Source: Heterohyrax brucei
Lineage: Eukaryota > Chordata > Mammalia > Hyracoidea > Procaviidae
NCBI GenBank assembly: GCA_028571685.1
Contig: CM053143.1
Location: 5,199,501 to 5,263,500, forward strand
Length of the DNA: 64,000 nt
Reading direction: 5' to 3'
Shown: positions 32,216 through 43,260 of the stretch, one piece after another
Numbering within the stretch: position 1 is the first letter of the stretch
Layout of the letters: each line of letters starts with the position of its first letter
Made by a program: the position numbers and the translations under genes
Notes under the pieces: model-generated
What the model was told of the DNA's origin: nothing
The model's database searches: none
What the model saw: the letters and a program-made list of their open reading frames with translations, nothing else

Positions 32216-34236
32216 TTGCTGTTGTTAGTTGCTGACAAGTCAGTTCCAACTCAAAGAGACTCTATACACAACAGAATGAAATGCTGCCCTGTCATGTACC
32301 ACGTCCACAATCATTTCTATGCTTAAACACATCATTGGAGGGTCTTCCTCTTTTTTCTGACGCTCCACACTATGAAGCATAATGTCCTTGCTTCCAAGGA
32401 GCACCATGGTTGTACTTTTTCCAGAACAGATTTCTTTGTTCTGTTGGCAGTCTATGGTACATTCAATATTCTCCAACACCACAATTTAAAGGCATCAGTT
32501 TGTCCAGCTTTCACATACATTTAATGCAACTGAAATTATCATGACTTGGGTAAAGACGCACCTTAGTCTTCAAGGCAACATTTTTACTTTTCAGTACCTT
32601 AAGGAGTTCCTTGGCAATAGATTTGCCCAGTGCAATGTGTCTTTTGATTTCTTGACTGCTTCTTCCACAGGCATTGCTTATGGAATCAAGGAAAATTAAA
32701 TCCTTGACAACCTCAACCCTTTCTCCATTTATCATGATGATGTTTATTCGTCCAGTTGTGAGGATTTTTGTTTTCTTGAGGTTGAGGTGCAATCTGTACA
32801 GAAGACTGGTTGTTGATCTTCACTGGTAAATGTCTCAAATCATCTTCACTTGCAGCAAGTAGAGTGGTGTTATCTATGTAGCACAGGTTGTTATTGAGCC
32901 TTCTTACAATATTGAGGCCTTGTTCCTCTTCATACAGTCTACTTCTCAGATTATTTGCTTGGCATACAGATTGAAAATATAGGGTGAAAGGATACAACCC
33001 TGACACATAACTTTCCTGACTTTAGACCACGCAGTGTCCCCTTGTTCTTCTCACATGACTCCTCCTGACCCGTGTACAGATTCCTCAAGAGCACAATTAA
33101 ATGTTCTGGAATTCCCATTTTCCACAATGTCAGTAATAGTTTGTTATGATTCACACAGTTGAATGCCTTTGCATAGTCAATGAAACACAGGTAAATATTT
33201 TTCAGATATTCTCTGCTTTCAGCCAAGACTTAACAGACATCAGCAATGATATCCCTGGTTCCATGTCCTTGTCTGAATCTAGCTTGAATTTCTGGCAGTT
33301 CCAATGCCTTCAGTGCAGCTTCAACTTCTTCATTCAGTACCATAGGTTTCTGATCATATGCTACCTCTTCAAATGGCTGAACACCGACAAGTTCCTTCTA
33401 ACATAACGACTCAGTGTACTCCTTCCATCTTCTTTTGATGCTTACTGAGCCATTTCATATTTTCCTTGTAGAATCCTTCACTATTGCAAATTGAGGCTTG
33501 AATTTTTTCTTCAGTTCTTTCAGTCTGAGAAATGTGGAGTGTGTTCTTCCCTTTTGGTTTTCTATTTCCAGCTGTTTGCACATTATAATACTTTATTTTG
33601 TCTTCTCAAGCTGCCATTTGAAATCTTCTGTTCAATTCTTTTACTTAGTCATTCCTTCCTTTTGCTCTAGCTGTTCAATATTCAAGAGCAAGTTTCAGTG
33701 TCTCTTTTGACATCCAATTTGTTTTTTTTTCTTTCCTGTCTTTTAATGATCTCTTAATTTCTTCATGGGTGATGTCTTTGATGTCATTCTACAATTCATC
33801 TGGTCTTCGATCATTAGTCTTCTACACATCAAATCTGTTTTTGAGATGGTCTCTAAACTCAAGTGGTGTCTAAACTCAAGGTCATACTTTGGCTCTCATG
33901 AACTTGGTCTAATTTTCTTCAGCTTAAATTTGGACTTTCATATGAGCAACTGATGGTCTGTGCCACAGTTAGCACTTGGTCTTGATCTGACTGCTGATAA
34001 GGAGCTTTTCCTTTGTCTTTTTTCCACAGACGTAATCAATTTGATTCCTGTGTATTCCATCTGGCAAGGTCCATGCATATAGTTGCTGTTCATGTCAGTG
34101 AAGAAACGTAGTTGCAATGAAGATGTCATTGGTCTTGCAAAATTCTATCATGCAATCTATGTCATCATTTCTATCACCAAGGCCATGATTTCCAAAAACT
34201 GATCTGTCTTTGTTTCCAACTTTTGCATTGCATTCA
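32216..34236 (-). mobile_element. Inner RTE LINE, 5'-truncated, inserted in another RTE
   Basis: On the minus strand it runs from the middle of the endonuclease (34236, at the 'NAKVGN' region) to the 3' terminus (32216-32290). It carries the endonuclease end, the whole reverse transcriptase region and the C-terminal region. The flanking TCTGG repeats and the unbroken outer RTE frame on either side show that it inserted into an older copy of its own family. Confidence 0.85.
32500..34200 (-). pseudogene. RTE endonuclease/reverse transcriptase polyprotein, degraded
   Basis: The protein would nick DNA and reverse-transcribe RTE and SINE RNA. From high to low coordinates: endonuclease end with 'GTDHQLLI' (about 33960, aspartate and histidine kept), reverse transcriptase motif A as 'FIDYAKAFNCVNHNK' (about 33180; the usual aspartate after AF is asparagine), the YADD box as 'CYIDNTTLLAA' (about 32880; second aspartate changed to asparagine), and 'LNLKKTKILTT' with 'QEIKRHIALGKS' (about 32790-32640). 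Frame breaks occur between pieces. Active-site losses rule out activity. Confidence 0.82.
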
Positions 34237-34241
34237 TCTGG

Positions 34242-34600
34242 TAGTCCATGGCATATTCAATGTTCTTTACCAGTGCTGTGATTAAAAGGTATCAGTTTTC
34301 TTCTGCCTTCTTTATACATTGTCCATCTTTTACATGCGTTCAAGATGACTAAAAATACCATTGATTAGTTTGGGAGCACCTTACTCTTCAAGATGAAATG
34401 TTTGCTTTTTAACATTCTAAGTAGGTCTTTTTCAGCAGATTTTTCTCATTTCAGTGCATCCTTTAATTTCTTGACTGTGTTTCTATGGATGTTGCTCATG
34501 GTATCAAGCAAAAATAAATCTTTGACAATATCAGTCTTTTCTCATGATGTTTTTTGTAGTTCAGGTGTGATGATTTTTGTTTTCTTTTTTAAAAAAGAAA
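34242..34600 (-). mobile_element. Outer RTE LINE, C-terminal reverse transcriptase part
   Basis: Reversed sequence 'tagtccatggcatattcaat', 'tccatcttttacatgcgttc', 'ttcttgactgtgtttctatg' and 'gatttttgttttc' covers the same region as 32450-32780 of the inner copy, so it belongs to another RTE. It is 5'-truncated near 34600, where a + strand L1 begins. Confidence 0.8.
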
Positions 34601-34607
34601 AGGACAA

Positions 34608-36820
34608 TTTATAAGTTCACACATCACGAATGAAAAAGGTCCCAAACCAAAGAATTAACCCTACAACTTGAGCAAATAGAAAGATAAGATTAAAGTAACT
34701 CCTCAGGCACCAGAAGAAAACAAATAACAAAAATTAAAGCAGAACTAAATGAATTAGAGAATAGGAAAACAGTTGAAAAAATTAACAAAACCAAAAGCAC
34801 AGTTCATTTTGAAAAGATCAACACAATTATGAAACTACTCTCTAAGCTAACAAAAGAAAAACAGGAGAGGAAATAAATAACCCAAATAAGAAATGAGACA
34901 GGAGGTGTCACACAGTCCCAACCAAAATTAAAAGTATCATAAAAAAATACTATGAAAAATTTTACCTAGCAGATTTGGAAACCTAGAGGAAATGGAAAAA
35001 TTTCTAGATTCATATTACCTACCAAAATTATCACAAAGAGAAGCAGAACAACCTAACAAACCCATCATAAAAGAAGAGATTGAAAAAATAATTTAAAAAA
35101 AAAAAAAAAGCTTCTGACCCAGATGGCTTCACTGGAGCATTCCACCAAACTTTTAGAAAGGAGTTAATTCCAATTCTACTGAAGCTATTACATAACATAG
35201 AAAAGGAAGAGGCATTCCCACATTCACGCTATGAAGCCAGCATAACCCTGACACCAAAGCTGGAGGGTAAAGACCCTACAAAAAAAGTTACCTAGAAGTA
35301 AAAATCTTCAACAAAATCCTAGCCAATAGAATTCAACAGCATATCAAAAAATAATTCATCATGACCAAGTAGGATTCATATCAGTGATGCAGGGTTGGTT
35401 CAACATTAGGAAAACAATTAACATGATCAACTACATAAATAACACAAAGCGTAAGAGTCACTTGATTTTATCAGTTGATGGAGAAAATGCATTTGAAAAA
35501 GTCCAACACTCATTCATGTTAAAAACTCTCAGCAAAATAGGAATAGAAGCAAAATTCCTCAATGCATTAAGGGGCATCTATGCATACCCAACCACCTACA
35601 TCATTCTGAATAGAGAGAGACTGAAAGAATTCCCCCTGAGGAAAGAAAACAGATAAGGACGCCCACTTTCATGACTGCTACTCAATATTGTGCTAGAGGT
35701 TCTGGCCAGAGCAATCAGCCAAGACAAGGAAATAAAGGGCATCCACATCAGTAAAGAAGAAGTAAAACTATCTCTATTAGCAGATGATGTGATCGTATAC
35801 ACAGAAAAATGTAAAGAATCCATAGATAAACTACTGGAACTAAGAGTTCAATAAAGTATCAAGATAAAAGATAATCACAAATAAATCAGTAGGATTCCTT
35901 TACATCAACAAAGAGAACATCATAGAGGAAATAACCAATCAATACTATTTGCTGTAGCTCCCAAGAAGATAAAATATCTAGGAATAAATCTAACCAGAGA
36001 AACAAGAGACCTACACAGAGAAAATTACAAGACCCTACTGCAAGAAACCAAAAAAGACTTATGTAAGTAGAGAAACTTACCTTGCTCATGGACAGGAAGA
36101 CATAACCTTGTGAAAATGTCTTTTCTACCCAAGACACTCTACATATACAATGCATTCCCCAAATTCCAGTGCCATTTTTTAATGAGATGTAGAAACAAAT
36201 CACAAACTTTTCTGAAAAAGAAAGAAATCCTGGATAGGAAAAACACTACTGAAGAAGAGAAACATGGTGGGAAGCCTTACTCTACTTGACCTTAGAAACT
36301 ACTACACTGCCACAGTAGTCAAAACAGCTTGGTACTGGTACAAAAACAGACATATAGACTACTGCAACAGTATAGAGAATCCAGAAATATCACCCTCTTC
36401 CTATGAATAGCTGATAGTCAACAGAGGACCTGTTATTGTGAACTTGGGTAAAAACAGTGTCTTTAACAAGTGGTGTTGGCCGAATTGGATATCCATATGC
36501 AAAAAACTGAAACAAGACCCATATCTCACACCTTACACAAAAACTAACTCAAAATGGATCAAAGAATTAAATATTAAACCTAAAATAATAAAGATCTGGG
36601 AAGAAAAAATGGGGAGAACAATTGAAGTTTTAATACACAGCTTAGACTACAAAATCTTACCAACAGTGTACAATGTAAGAGCAAATAGATACATGGGAAC
36701 TACTAAAAATCAAACACTTATGCTCATCCAAAGAGACTGCATATATAATGGGAAAAAATATTTGGCATTTGCTTGTCTAATTTCCATCATTTACAAGGTA
36801 CTGCAAAATATCAACAAACC
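34608..36820 (+). mobile_element. L1, + strand, first part
   Basis: 5'-truncated L1 that starts within ORF2 after the endonuclease. It is interrupted at about 36821 by an L1 3' UTR piece and continues at about 37166. A run of 15 A (35096-35110) sits in the ORF2 region. Confidence 0.85.
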
Positions 36821-37165
36821 ATAACAAAGGTCCACTCTTTGGACAAGAATGGATTGGACTTGGCAATGCAGAGTGACCATATATTGGATGCACTTTATGG
36901 TTCTATACATCTATAGGATATCATACTGCCAACCTCTGGCTGGAGTAAGGGGAGTGGGTGGAGAGAAAGGGAAAGGAGACTGTTGGGAGGATGAGACATG
37001 TATGGAGCAGAGAAGAATAGTGTGCTGTCACCAGACAGGGAGAGCAGTGGAAGCTGCATATAGGTGGGCATGTAAATTTATATGGGAATGTACATTTTCA
37101 CTCAGTCATATTAGCCAAGCCAAGTGCCATCGAGTCTTAAATAAAATAAAAAAAGAAGAAAAAGA
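36821..37165 (+). mobile_element. Nested L1 3' UTR end inside the L1
   Basis: 'actctttggacaagaatgga' to 'cactcagtcatatt' is the last roughly 300 bp of the lineage-specific L1 3' UTR, followed by an A-rich tail ('aaataaaataaaaaaag'). On both sides ORF2 of the host L1 continues as in the uninterrupted copy at 57520-57570. A 23-bp SINE-tail piece lies within this tail (37114-37136). Confidence 0.85.
37114..37136 (-). mobile_element. 23-bp AfroSINE tail inside an L1 tail
   Basis: 'gccaagccaagtgccatcga' plus 'gtc' is the reversed extreme 3' end of the SINE. Sister L1 tails pass from 'tcatatt' or 'ttatgtt' straight into the A-rich run, so this piece is an insertion. TTA on each side may be a very short target repeat. 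Confidence 0.75.
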
Positions 37166-37984
37166 CAAATAACTCAATTAAACAATTGACGAAGTACATG
37201 AACAGACACTTCACCAAAGAAGACATTCAGGCAGCCAAAAGATACATGAGGAATTGCTCACAGTCATTAGCTATTAGACAAATCCAAATCAAAACTACAG
37301 TAAGATACATCTCACCCCAATGAGGTTGGCAATAATCCAAAAAACACAAAACCACAAATACTGGAGAAGCCACAGAGAGATTGGAACTCTCCTACACTGC
37401 TGGTGGGAATCCAAAACGGTAGAACATCTTTGGAAACCAATTTGGAGCTTTCTTAAAAAGCTAGAAATAGAAACACTACATGATTCAGCAATCCCACTGC
37501 TTGAAATAAATCCTACAGAAATAATGGCTGTCACATGAAGAGATGTGCACACTAATGTCTGTTGCAGAATAATCTACAATAGCAAAAAGATGGAATCAAC
37601 CTAGATGCCCATCAACAAATGACTGGATAACAAACTGTATGGTATATATACACAATGGAACACCATGCAATGATAAAGAACAATGATGATTTTAGAAGGC
37701 ATCTCATAACCTGGCATCAGCTAGAAGACATTATTCTGAGTGAAATCAGTCTGGTGCAAAATTATAGTACAGTATGAGACCATTATTATAAGGACTTAAA
37801 AAAGGACTTTTGCACAGAAGAAAAGACTCTTTGATGACTGCAAGAGCAGGGAGACAGGGATGCAGTTGTTCATAGATTAGATAGTCTATAGAAATTTGGT
37901 TGGGTGAAGGATGTGACAGCACTCAGTAGAAGGCAGGTCAGCATACTTGGACTACACCATAAATTAAAAGGTTTACTAAATCAA
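37166..37984 (+). mobile_element. L1, + strand, ORF2 C-terminus and 3' UTR start
   Basis: Continues the L1 from 36820: 'aacagacacttcaccaaaga' (37200), the C-terminal ORF2 wording to about 37760, then the start of a 3' UTR to 37984. A SINE-tail piece follows directly, so the proper L1 3' end is not seen. Confidence 0.8.
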
Positions 37985-38040
37985 CCCTGGCCCCTAGGGT
38001 TGCCATGAGTCGGATCCAACTCGACATCACTTGGCTTGGC
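37985..38040 (+). mobile_element. AfroSINE 3' tail insertion (about 56 bp)
   Basis: 'ccctggcccctagggttgcc', 'atgagtcggatccaactcga' and 'catcacttggcttggc' are the sense 3' end of the SINE. Flanks AAATCAA (37978-37984) and AAATTCAA (38041-38048) may be its target duplication. Confidence 0.8.
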
Positions 38041-39551
38041 AAATTCAATCCAACATTTCAAAGGATAGAGTTGCAGGGACAGGGGTCAGGGGACTGTCTT
38101 TTTCTTGTTGAGGTTTTATACTATCTTGTAGATTATGGAGATTAGATGCTGATTAGATTTGTCATAGTAGAAAATTTATTTCTAGTCTTTCTGCTCCTTT
38201 GACAAAGGCTTTAGACTAGCATTAAATATTTGGTATTCATGACTTTCCAGGTATCTCTTTTCTATTCTTACGTTTGTGCATTGTTAGTAAAGTTTTCTAT
38301 ACTGTCTATGCTGTGTATTAGGGCTCCCAGCATTGTGCATATATTTTTCTTACAGTATTTTAGCATTACATTTGATATTTATGTTTTTGATCCATTTTGA
38401 CTTAGTTTTTGTGCATGGTATGAGATATAGATTTTTTTTTTTTTCAGATGGCTGTTCAGTTATGCCAACACCATTTGTTATAGGGACTATCTTTTCCACA
38501 GTTTATAGACTCTGGGCCTTTGTCAAGTATCAGCTGCTCATAGGTGGATGATTTTTATATCTGGATTTTCAATTCTGTTCCTTTGGTCTATGTATCTGTT
38601 TTTATACCGGGCTGTTTTGACTACTGTGGCAGTATGATAGGATCTGAACTCAGGTAGAGTAAAGCCTCCCATTTTGTAGTTCTTATTTAGTAATACTTTA
38701 CTTATCTGGGATTTCTTCACTCTCCATATGACGTTGGTTACTTGTTTTTCAATCTCATTAAAAAAATGCCATTGGAATTTGTCTGGAATTGCATTGTGTC
38801 TATACATCACATTGGGTAGAACAGAAGTTCTCGTGATGTTGAGTCTTCCTACTCATGAGCATCATAGGCTTCTCCAGTTACATGAGTCTCTTTTGATTTC
38901 TTGCAGTAATGTGTTATAATTTTCTTTGTACAAGTCTTTTATAACTCTGCTTAGAATTATTCCTATTTCATTTTCTTGGGGGCTATTGTAAATGGTATTA
39001 ATTGGGTAATTTCTTCTTTGAACTTCTCTTTGTTGGTGTAAAGGAGTCCGACTGATCTTTGTACATTTATATTGTATTCTTATTCTTTGCTGAACTCTCC
39101 TTAGATCCAGTAGCTTTTTTGAGGATTTCTTAGGGTTTTCTGTGTGTAAGATTGTATCATCTACAAATAGAGGTACTTGTATTTATACTCATTCCTTACC
39201 AGTTTAGATGTTTTATTTCTTTATCTTGCCTGATTGCTCTAATACAATGTCAACTAAAACTGGTGACAATGGGCATCCTTGTCTGGTCACCCTTTAGACT
39301 GTCTCAATTTAGGATGATGGTGCTGGCTTTGTAGAAATGCCTTTTATTATGTTAAAGAATTTCCCTTCTATTCCCCCTTTTTGCTGAGTTTTTAATATAA
39401 ATGGGTGTTGATCTTTCTCAAAGCCTTTTCTGCATTTATTGACAAAATCAAATGGTCTTGTCTTTTGTTTTATTCACGTGGTTGATTACATTGATTGTTT
39501 TTCTAATGTTGAGCCAACCCCATGTTCCTGGTATGACTCTCACTTGGTTAT

Positions 39552-40031
39552 TGTCTTGGTCATCTAGTACTGCTTTAAAAGAATTACTGCAAATGGATGG
39601 CTTTAAAAAGAGAAATTTCATTTGTCACAGTCCAGTAAGCTAAAAGTCTAAATTCAGGGTTCAGCTCCAGGGAAGACTTTCTCTGCTCGCTCTGGAGGAA
39701 GGTCTTTGTCATCAGTCTTCCCCTGGACTGGAAGCTTCTGAGGCACTGGGCCCTGTGTCCTTTCCAAAGGATGCACCCAGTTCCAGGCACTACTTTCTTG
39801 ATGGTATGAGGTCCTCATATCTCTTTACTGGTTTCTCTCCTTTATATATCAAGAGGCTGTCTCAAGGTGCAAAACAATCTTATACATTGAGTCCTGCCAC
39901 ATATCACAACTACCTCCCATCCTCCCTCATTAACATCACAGAGGGAGGATTTACAACAAATCAACATCAGAAATCATGGCCCAGCCAAATTTCTATACTC
40001 ATTATTTGGAGAACACAATTAATCCATGACA
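39552..40031 (-). mobile_element. MaLR solo LTR inserted in L1, exact 5-bp duplication
   Basis: 480 bp, reversed, starting 'tgtcttggtcatctagtact' and ending 'aattaatccatgaca' on the plus strand (sense TG...CA). GTTAT precedes it (39547-39551) and follows it (40032-40036). The L1 reading continues on each side. A solo LTR is what remains when the two LTRs of a provirus recombine. Confidence 0.93.
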
Positions 40032-40164
40032 GTTATGGTGAATTATTTTTTTTAAATGTTGTTGAATTCTATTGGTTAGAATTTTGTTGAGGAGTTTTGC
40101 ACCTAAATCTATAAGGAATATTGGTCTGCAATTCTCCTTTTTTGTGCTGCCTTTACTGGTTTTG

Positions 40165-40188
40165 ACGGCACTTGGCTTGGCTTGGCTT
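40165..40188 (+). mobile_element. 24-bp AfroSINE tail with exact target duplication
   Basis: The insert is ACGGCACTTGGCTTGGCTTG plus GCTT, the extreme 3' end of the SINE with its CTTGG repeats. It is bounded by ACTGGTTTTG at 40155-40164 and again at 40189-40198 (the match extends to TTACTGGTTTTG if the ambiguous tail bases are counted). Removing the insert and one repeat restores the L1 sequence order. Confidence 0.85.
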
Positions 40189-40357
40189 ACTGGTTTTGTT
40201 ATCAGCATTATGTTGGCTTCACATAATAAATATGGAAATATTCCAGCCTTGTCTGTGCTCAGGAATACCTTTAGTAATAGTAGTGTTAACTCTTTCCTAA
40301 AAGTTTGATAGAATTCTCCAGTGAAGCCATTAAGCCCAGGGCTTATTTTGGTTGGTT

Positions 40358-40415
40358 ACCCTGGCTCCTAGGGTTGCCATGAGTCGGCTCCGACTCGACA
40401 GCACTTGGCTTGGCT
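40358..40415 (+). mobile_element. AfroSINE 3' tail insertion (about 58 bp)
   Basis: 'accctggctcctagggttgc', 'catgagtcggctccgactcg' and 'acagcacttggcttggct'. The host L1 should read 'ggttggtagtttttgatgac' here (compare 46888-46907), so about 15 bp of the target seem to have been lost at insertion. Confidence 0.85.
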
Positions 40416-41466
40416 TTTCAATCTCTTCTTTTATTATGAGTTTAATTAGTTGTCCTGTTCCTGTTCGTGTTTAGGTAGGCAGTATGTTTGTAGAAATTTG
40501 TCCATTTCCTCTAGGTTTTCTAATTTTAGAGTACAATTTTTCATAGTATTATTATTTTCATTTTTTTAGTTTCATGTGGATCTGTTGTGGTATTACCCAT
40601 CTCATCTCTTATTCAATTTATTTGCTTCCTTTCCTTTGTCAATTTGGCTCATGGTTTATCGATTTTGTTAATCTTTTCAGAGAACCAGCTTTTGGTCTTG
40701 TTAACTCATTTAATCATTTGTTTTTTTTTCTCTAATTTAGTTCTGCTCTAATCTTTATTACTTGCTTTGCTCTGGTGCCTGAGGTCTTCTTTAGCTACTC
40801 TCTTTCTACTTGTGGACTTGGAGGGTTCATTCTTTGATTTGAGCCCCTTCTACTATTTGGATGTGTGCATTTATTGAAATCAGTTGACCTCTGAGTACTG
40901 CTTTTGCTGTGTGCCAATTTTGGTAGGATGTGTTTCAACCTCATTTGTCTATGGATTTCTTCATCCTCCCTTAATCTCTTCTGTAACCCAGTAGTTTTTG
41001 AGCAAGATGTTGTTCTTTCCATGTCTTTTTTTTTTCTTCTTTTTCCTCTTATTGATTTCTATTTTTAGGCATTGGCCTTGGCTGGGTCTGAAAAGATGCT
41101 TTGTAGCATTTTGGTTTTGTTCAGGCTTATTTTATGGCCTAATGTGTAATCTATTTTATAGAATGCTCCATGTGTATTTGAAAAGAAAGTATACTTGTCT
41201 GCTATTGGGTGGAGTGTTCTGTATATATCTATGATGTAAAGTTGGTTGATTGTGGCACTTAGATCTTCTATGTCTATATTGAGCTTTCTTCTGGACATTA
41301 TGTTCTTCACTGAAAGTAATGCGGTGATGTCTCCTGCTGTTATTGTGGAGTTGTCTATTTCTCTTTTCAAGACAGTGTTTATGTATTTTGGAGCACTGTC
41401 ATTTTTCATGTAAATATTTAACATTATTATGTCCTCCTGATGTATTGACAATTTAATCGTTGTATA

Positions 41467-41641
41467 AAAAACCAAGACCTTTGCCATCAAGTTGATTCTG
41501 TCTCATAGCAACTCTGTAGGACAGAGCAGAATTGCCACATAGAGTTTCCCAAGAGTTCCTAATGGATTCGAACTGCCAACTATTTAGTTATAAGTCATAG
41601 CACTTAACCAGTACATCACAAGGGTTTCCAATCATTAAAAG
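41467..41641 (-). mobile_element. AfroSINE-like SINE with 12-bp target duplication
   Basis: Reversed complete copy ('aaccaagacctttgccatca', 'gcagaattgccacatagag', 'ggattcgaactgccaacta', 'caagggtttcc'). AATCGTTGTATA (41455-41466) and AATCATTGTATA (41642-41653) flank it, one mismatch apart. It lies in ORF2 of the older L1. Confidence 0.9.
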
Positions 41642-42399
41642 AATCATTGTATAGTGTCCTTCCTTATTTATTGTGGTGGATTTTCCTTTAAAGTCTATTT
41701 TATTCAAAACTAATATTGCCATTCCTGCTGTTTTTTGCATGTTGTTTGATTCTTTTTTTAATCCTTTGAATTTTTGTTTATTCATGTTTTTAAGTCCTAG
41801 GTGTATGTACTGTAGACAGCCTATAGATGGATCGGGTATTTTTATGCAATGTTCCACTCTCTGTCTCTTTATTGGTGCGTTTAATGCATTTATATTCAGC
41901 ATAATTATTGATAGTATGAATTTAGTTCTGTCATTTTGATGTCTTTCTTTGTACATTGTGTACAATTCCTTTGTTCTGCTTAGTGTTGTATGTTGAGTCA
42001 CTTTTCTTTATATATTTTCTTTTTCACTGTTGTTGATTTTTTTATTTGTTGAAACTTCATGTTTTTCTTTTTTTACTATGATGTGTGAGACTGATAATTT
42101 CCTTTGTGATTACCTTAATATTTGTCCCTATTTTTCTAAATATGACCCAGTGAATTTCTTTATATTGTGTTGAATTCTTTTCCACATGAAAGATCTATGA
42201 TTACATATTTTAAGTCCCTCTTTTTTGTTGTTACAATATTTACATAATAATATCTCTATTTCCCTATTTCCAGTGTTTTACCTTTGAACTATTTTTTTAT
42301 GATTTCCTTATTTGGGCTGATATCAACTTACCCTGTTCTGCTTTCTAGTACTGAGTTATCAGATGTTACTGATTTTCTAACCAAAGGTTTCCCTTTAAT

Positions 42400-43260
42400 A
42401 TTTAGTGCAATTTTGGTTTGATTTTTGTAAATTCTCTAAATTTTTGTTTATCTGGAAATGTTCTAATTTCTCTGTCATATTTGAGAGACAGTTTTGCTAG
42501 ATATACAATTCTTGTCTGGCAATTATTTTCCTTCAAGGCTTTGTGTATGTCCTCTCATTTCCTTCTTGCTTGCCTACATGGTTTCTGCTGGATAGTACAA
42601 GCTTAATCTTATTGACTGTCCTTTGTAGATTATTTTTTGTTTATTCCTAGCTACTTTTAAAATTGTCTTCTTATCATTAGTTTTAGGAAGTTTGATTATG
42701 ATATTCCTTGGTATCTTTCTCTTGGAATCTACCTTGTATGGAGTTCAATGATAATCTTGGATAGACATTTTCTCATCTTTCAAGATATCAGGAAAGTTTT
42801 CTGTGTACAAATCTTCAACAATTCTCTCTCTATTTTTTGTTACTGTCATTCCCACCCCCTGTTCTTGTACTCTAGTCATTCATGGATTATTCCTCTTGAT
42901 AGAGTCCCGGATAATTCTTAATGTTTCATGATTTTATTAAATTCTTTTATCTGATTTTTCCTCAAATAAGTTGGCGCCATGTGCTTTAACTTTACTCTCA
43001 CTGATTTGACCATCCATTGCCTCAGTTCTGCTCCTTTGACTTTCTACTGAGTTGTCTAATTCTGAAATTTTATTATTAATTTTCTGAATTTCTATTTCCT
43101 GTCTCTGTGCGCTTTCTTACAGCCTGTTCAATTTGTCTTTATGCTTTGCTGCATTTTGCCTCATCTTCCCGGTATCTTGAAGAGTTCTAAATAGAAACTT
43201 GTTGTCTTCTACCTCTGATAAATGCAGGAAGTTCTCTTCATCTGGAAGATTTCTTGATCC
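42400..43260 (-). pseudogene. L1 ORF1, degraded
   Basis: Reversed DNA wording for the conserved RNA-binding half of L1 ORF1: 'ctagatatacaattcttgtc' (42498), 'ttccttggtatctttctctt' (42703) and 'tatcaggaaagttttctgtg' (42786) lie in the same order as in the L1 at 21985-22760. No frame is open. Confidence 0.6.

Larger units (their letters stand above)
34640..37760 (+). pseudogene. L1 ORF2 reverse transcriptase and C-terminus, degraded
   Basis: Reading along the + strand: the linker before the reverse transcriptase, '[19 protein letters not shown]' and 'LILSVDGENAFEKVQHSF' (35400-35520, RT core), '[18 protein letters not shown]' (about 35560), a mutated catalytic box LADD (about 35777; L1 normally has FADD), then '[11 protein letters not shown]'-like sequence (36620) and 'LHCWWESKTVEHLWKPI' (37390-37450) near the C-terminus. 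A nested insertion at 36821-37165 and numerous stops break it. Enzyme activity is not possible. Confidence 0.8.
38090..41960 (-). pseudogene. L1 ORF2, degraded, interrupted by insertions
   Basis: Minus-strand pieces in order: endonuclease start 'IIMLNINALNAPIKRQRVE' (about 41900), 'LVFYTTIKLSIHQEDIIML' and 'LLSVKNIMSRRKLNIDIEDL' (41480-41250), 'YTLGHKISLNKTKMLQSIF' (about 41120), reverse transcriptase 'NCRPIFLIDLGAKLLNKIL' (about 40130), and 'NAIPDKFQWHFFNEIEKQV' with 'LLNKNYKMGGFTLPEFRSY' (38790-38640). No frame exceeds 141 codons. The LTR and SINE insertions break it further. Confidence 0.8.
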
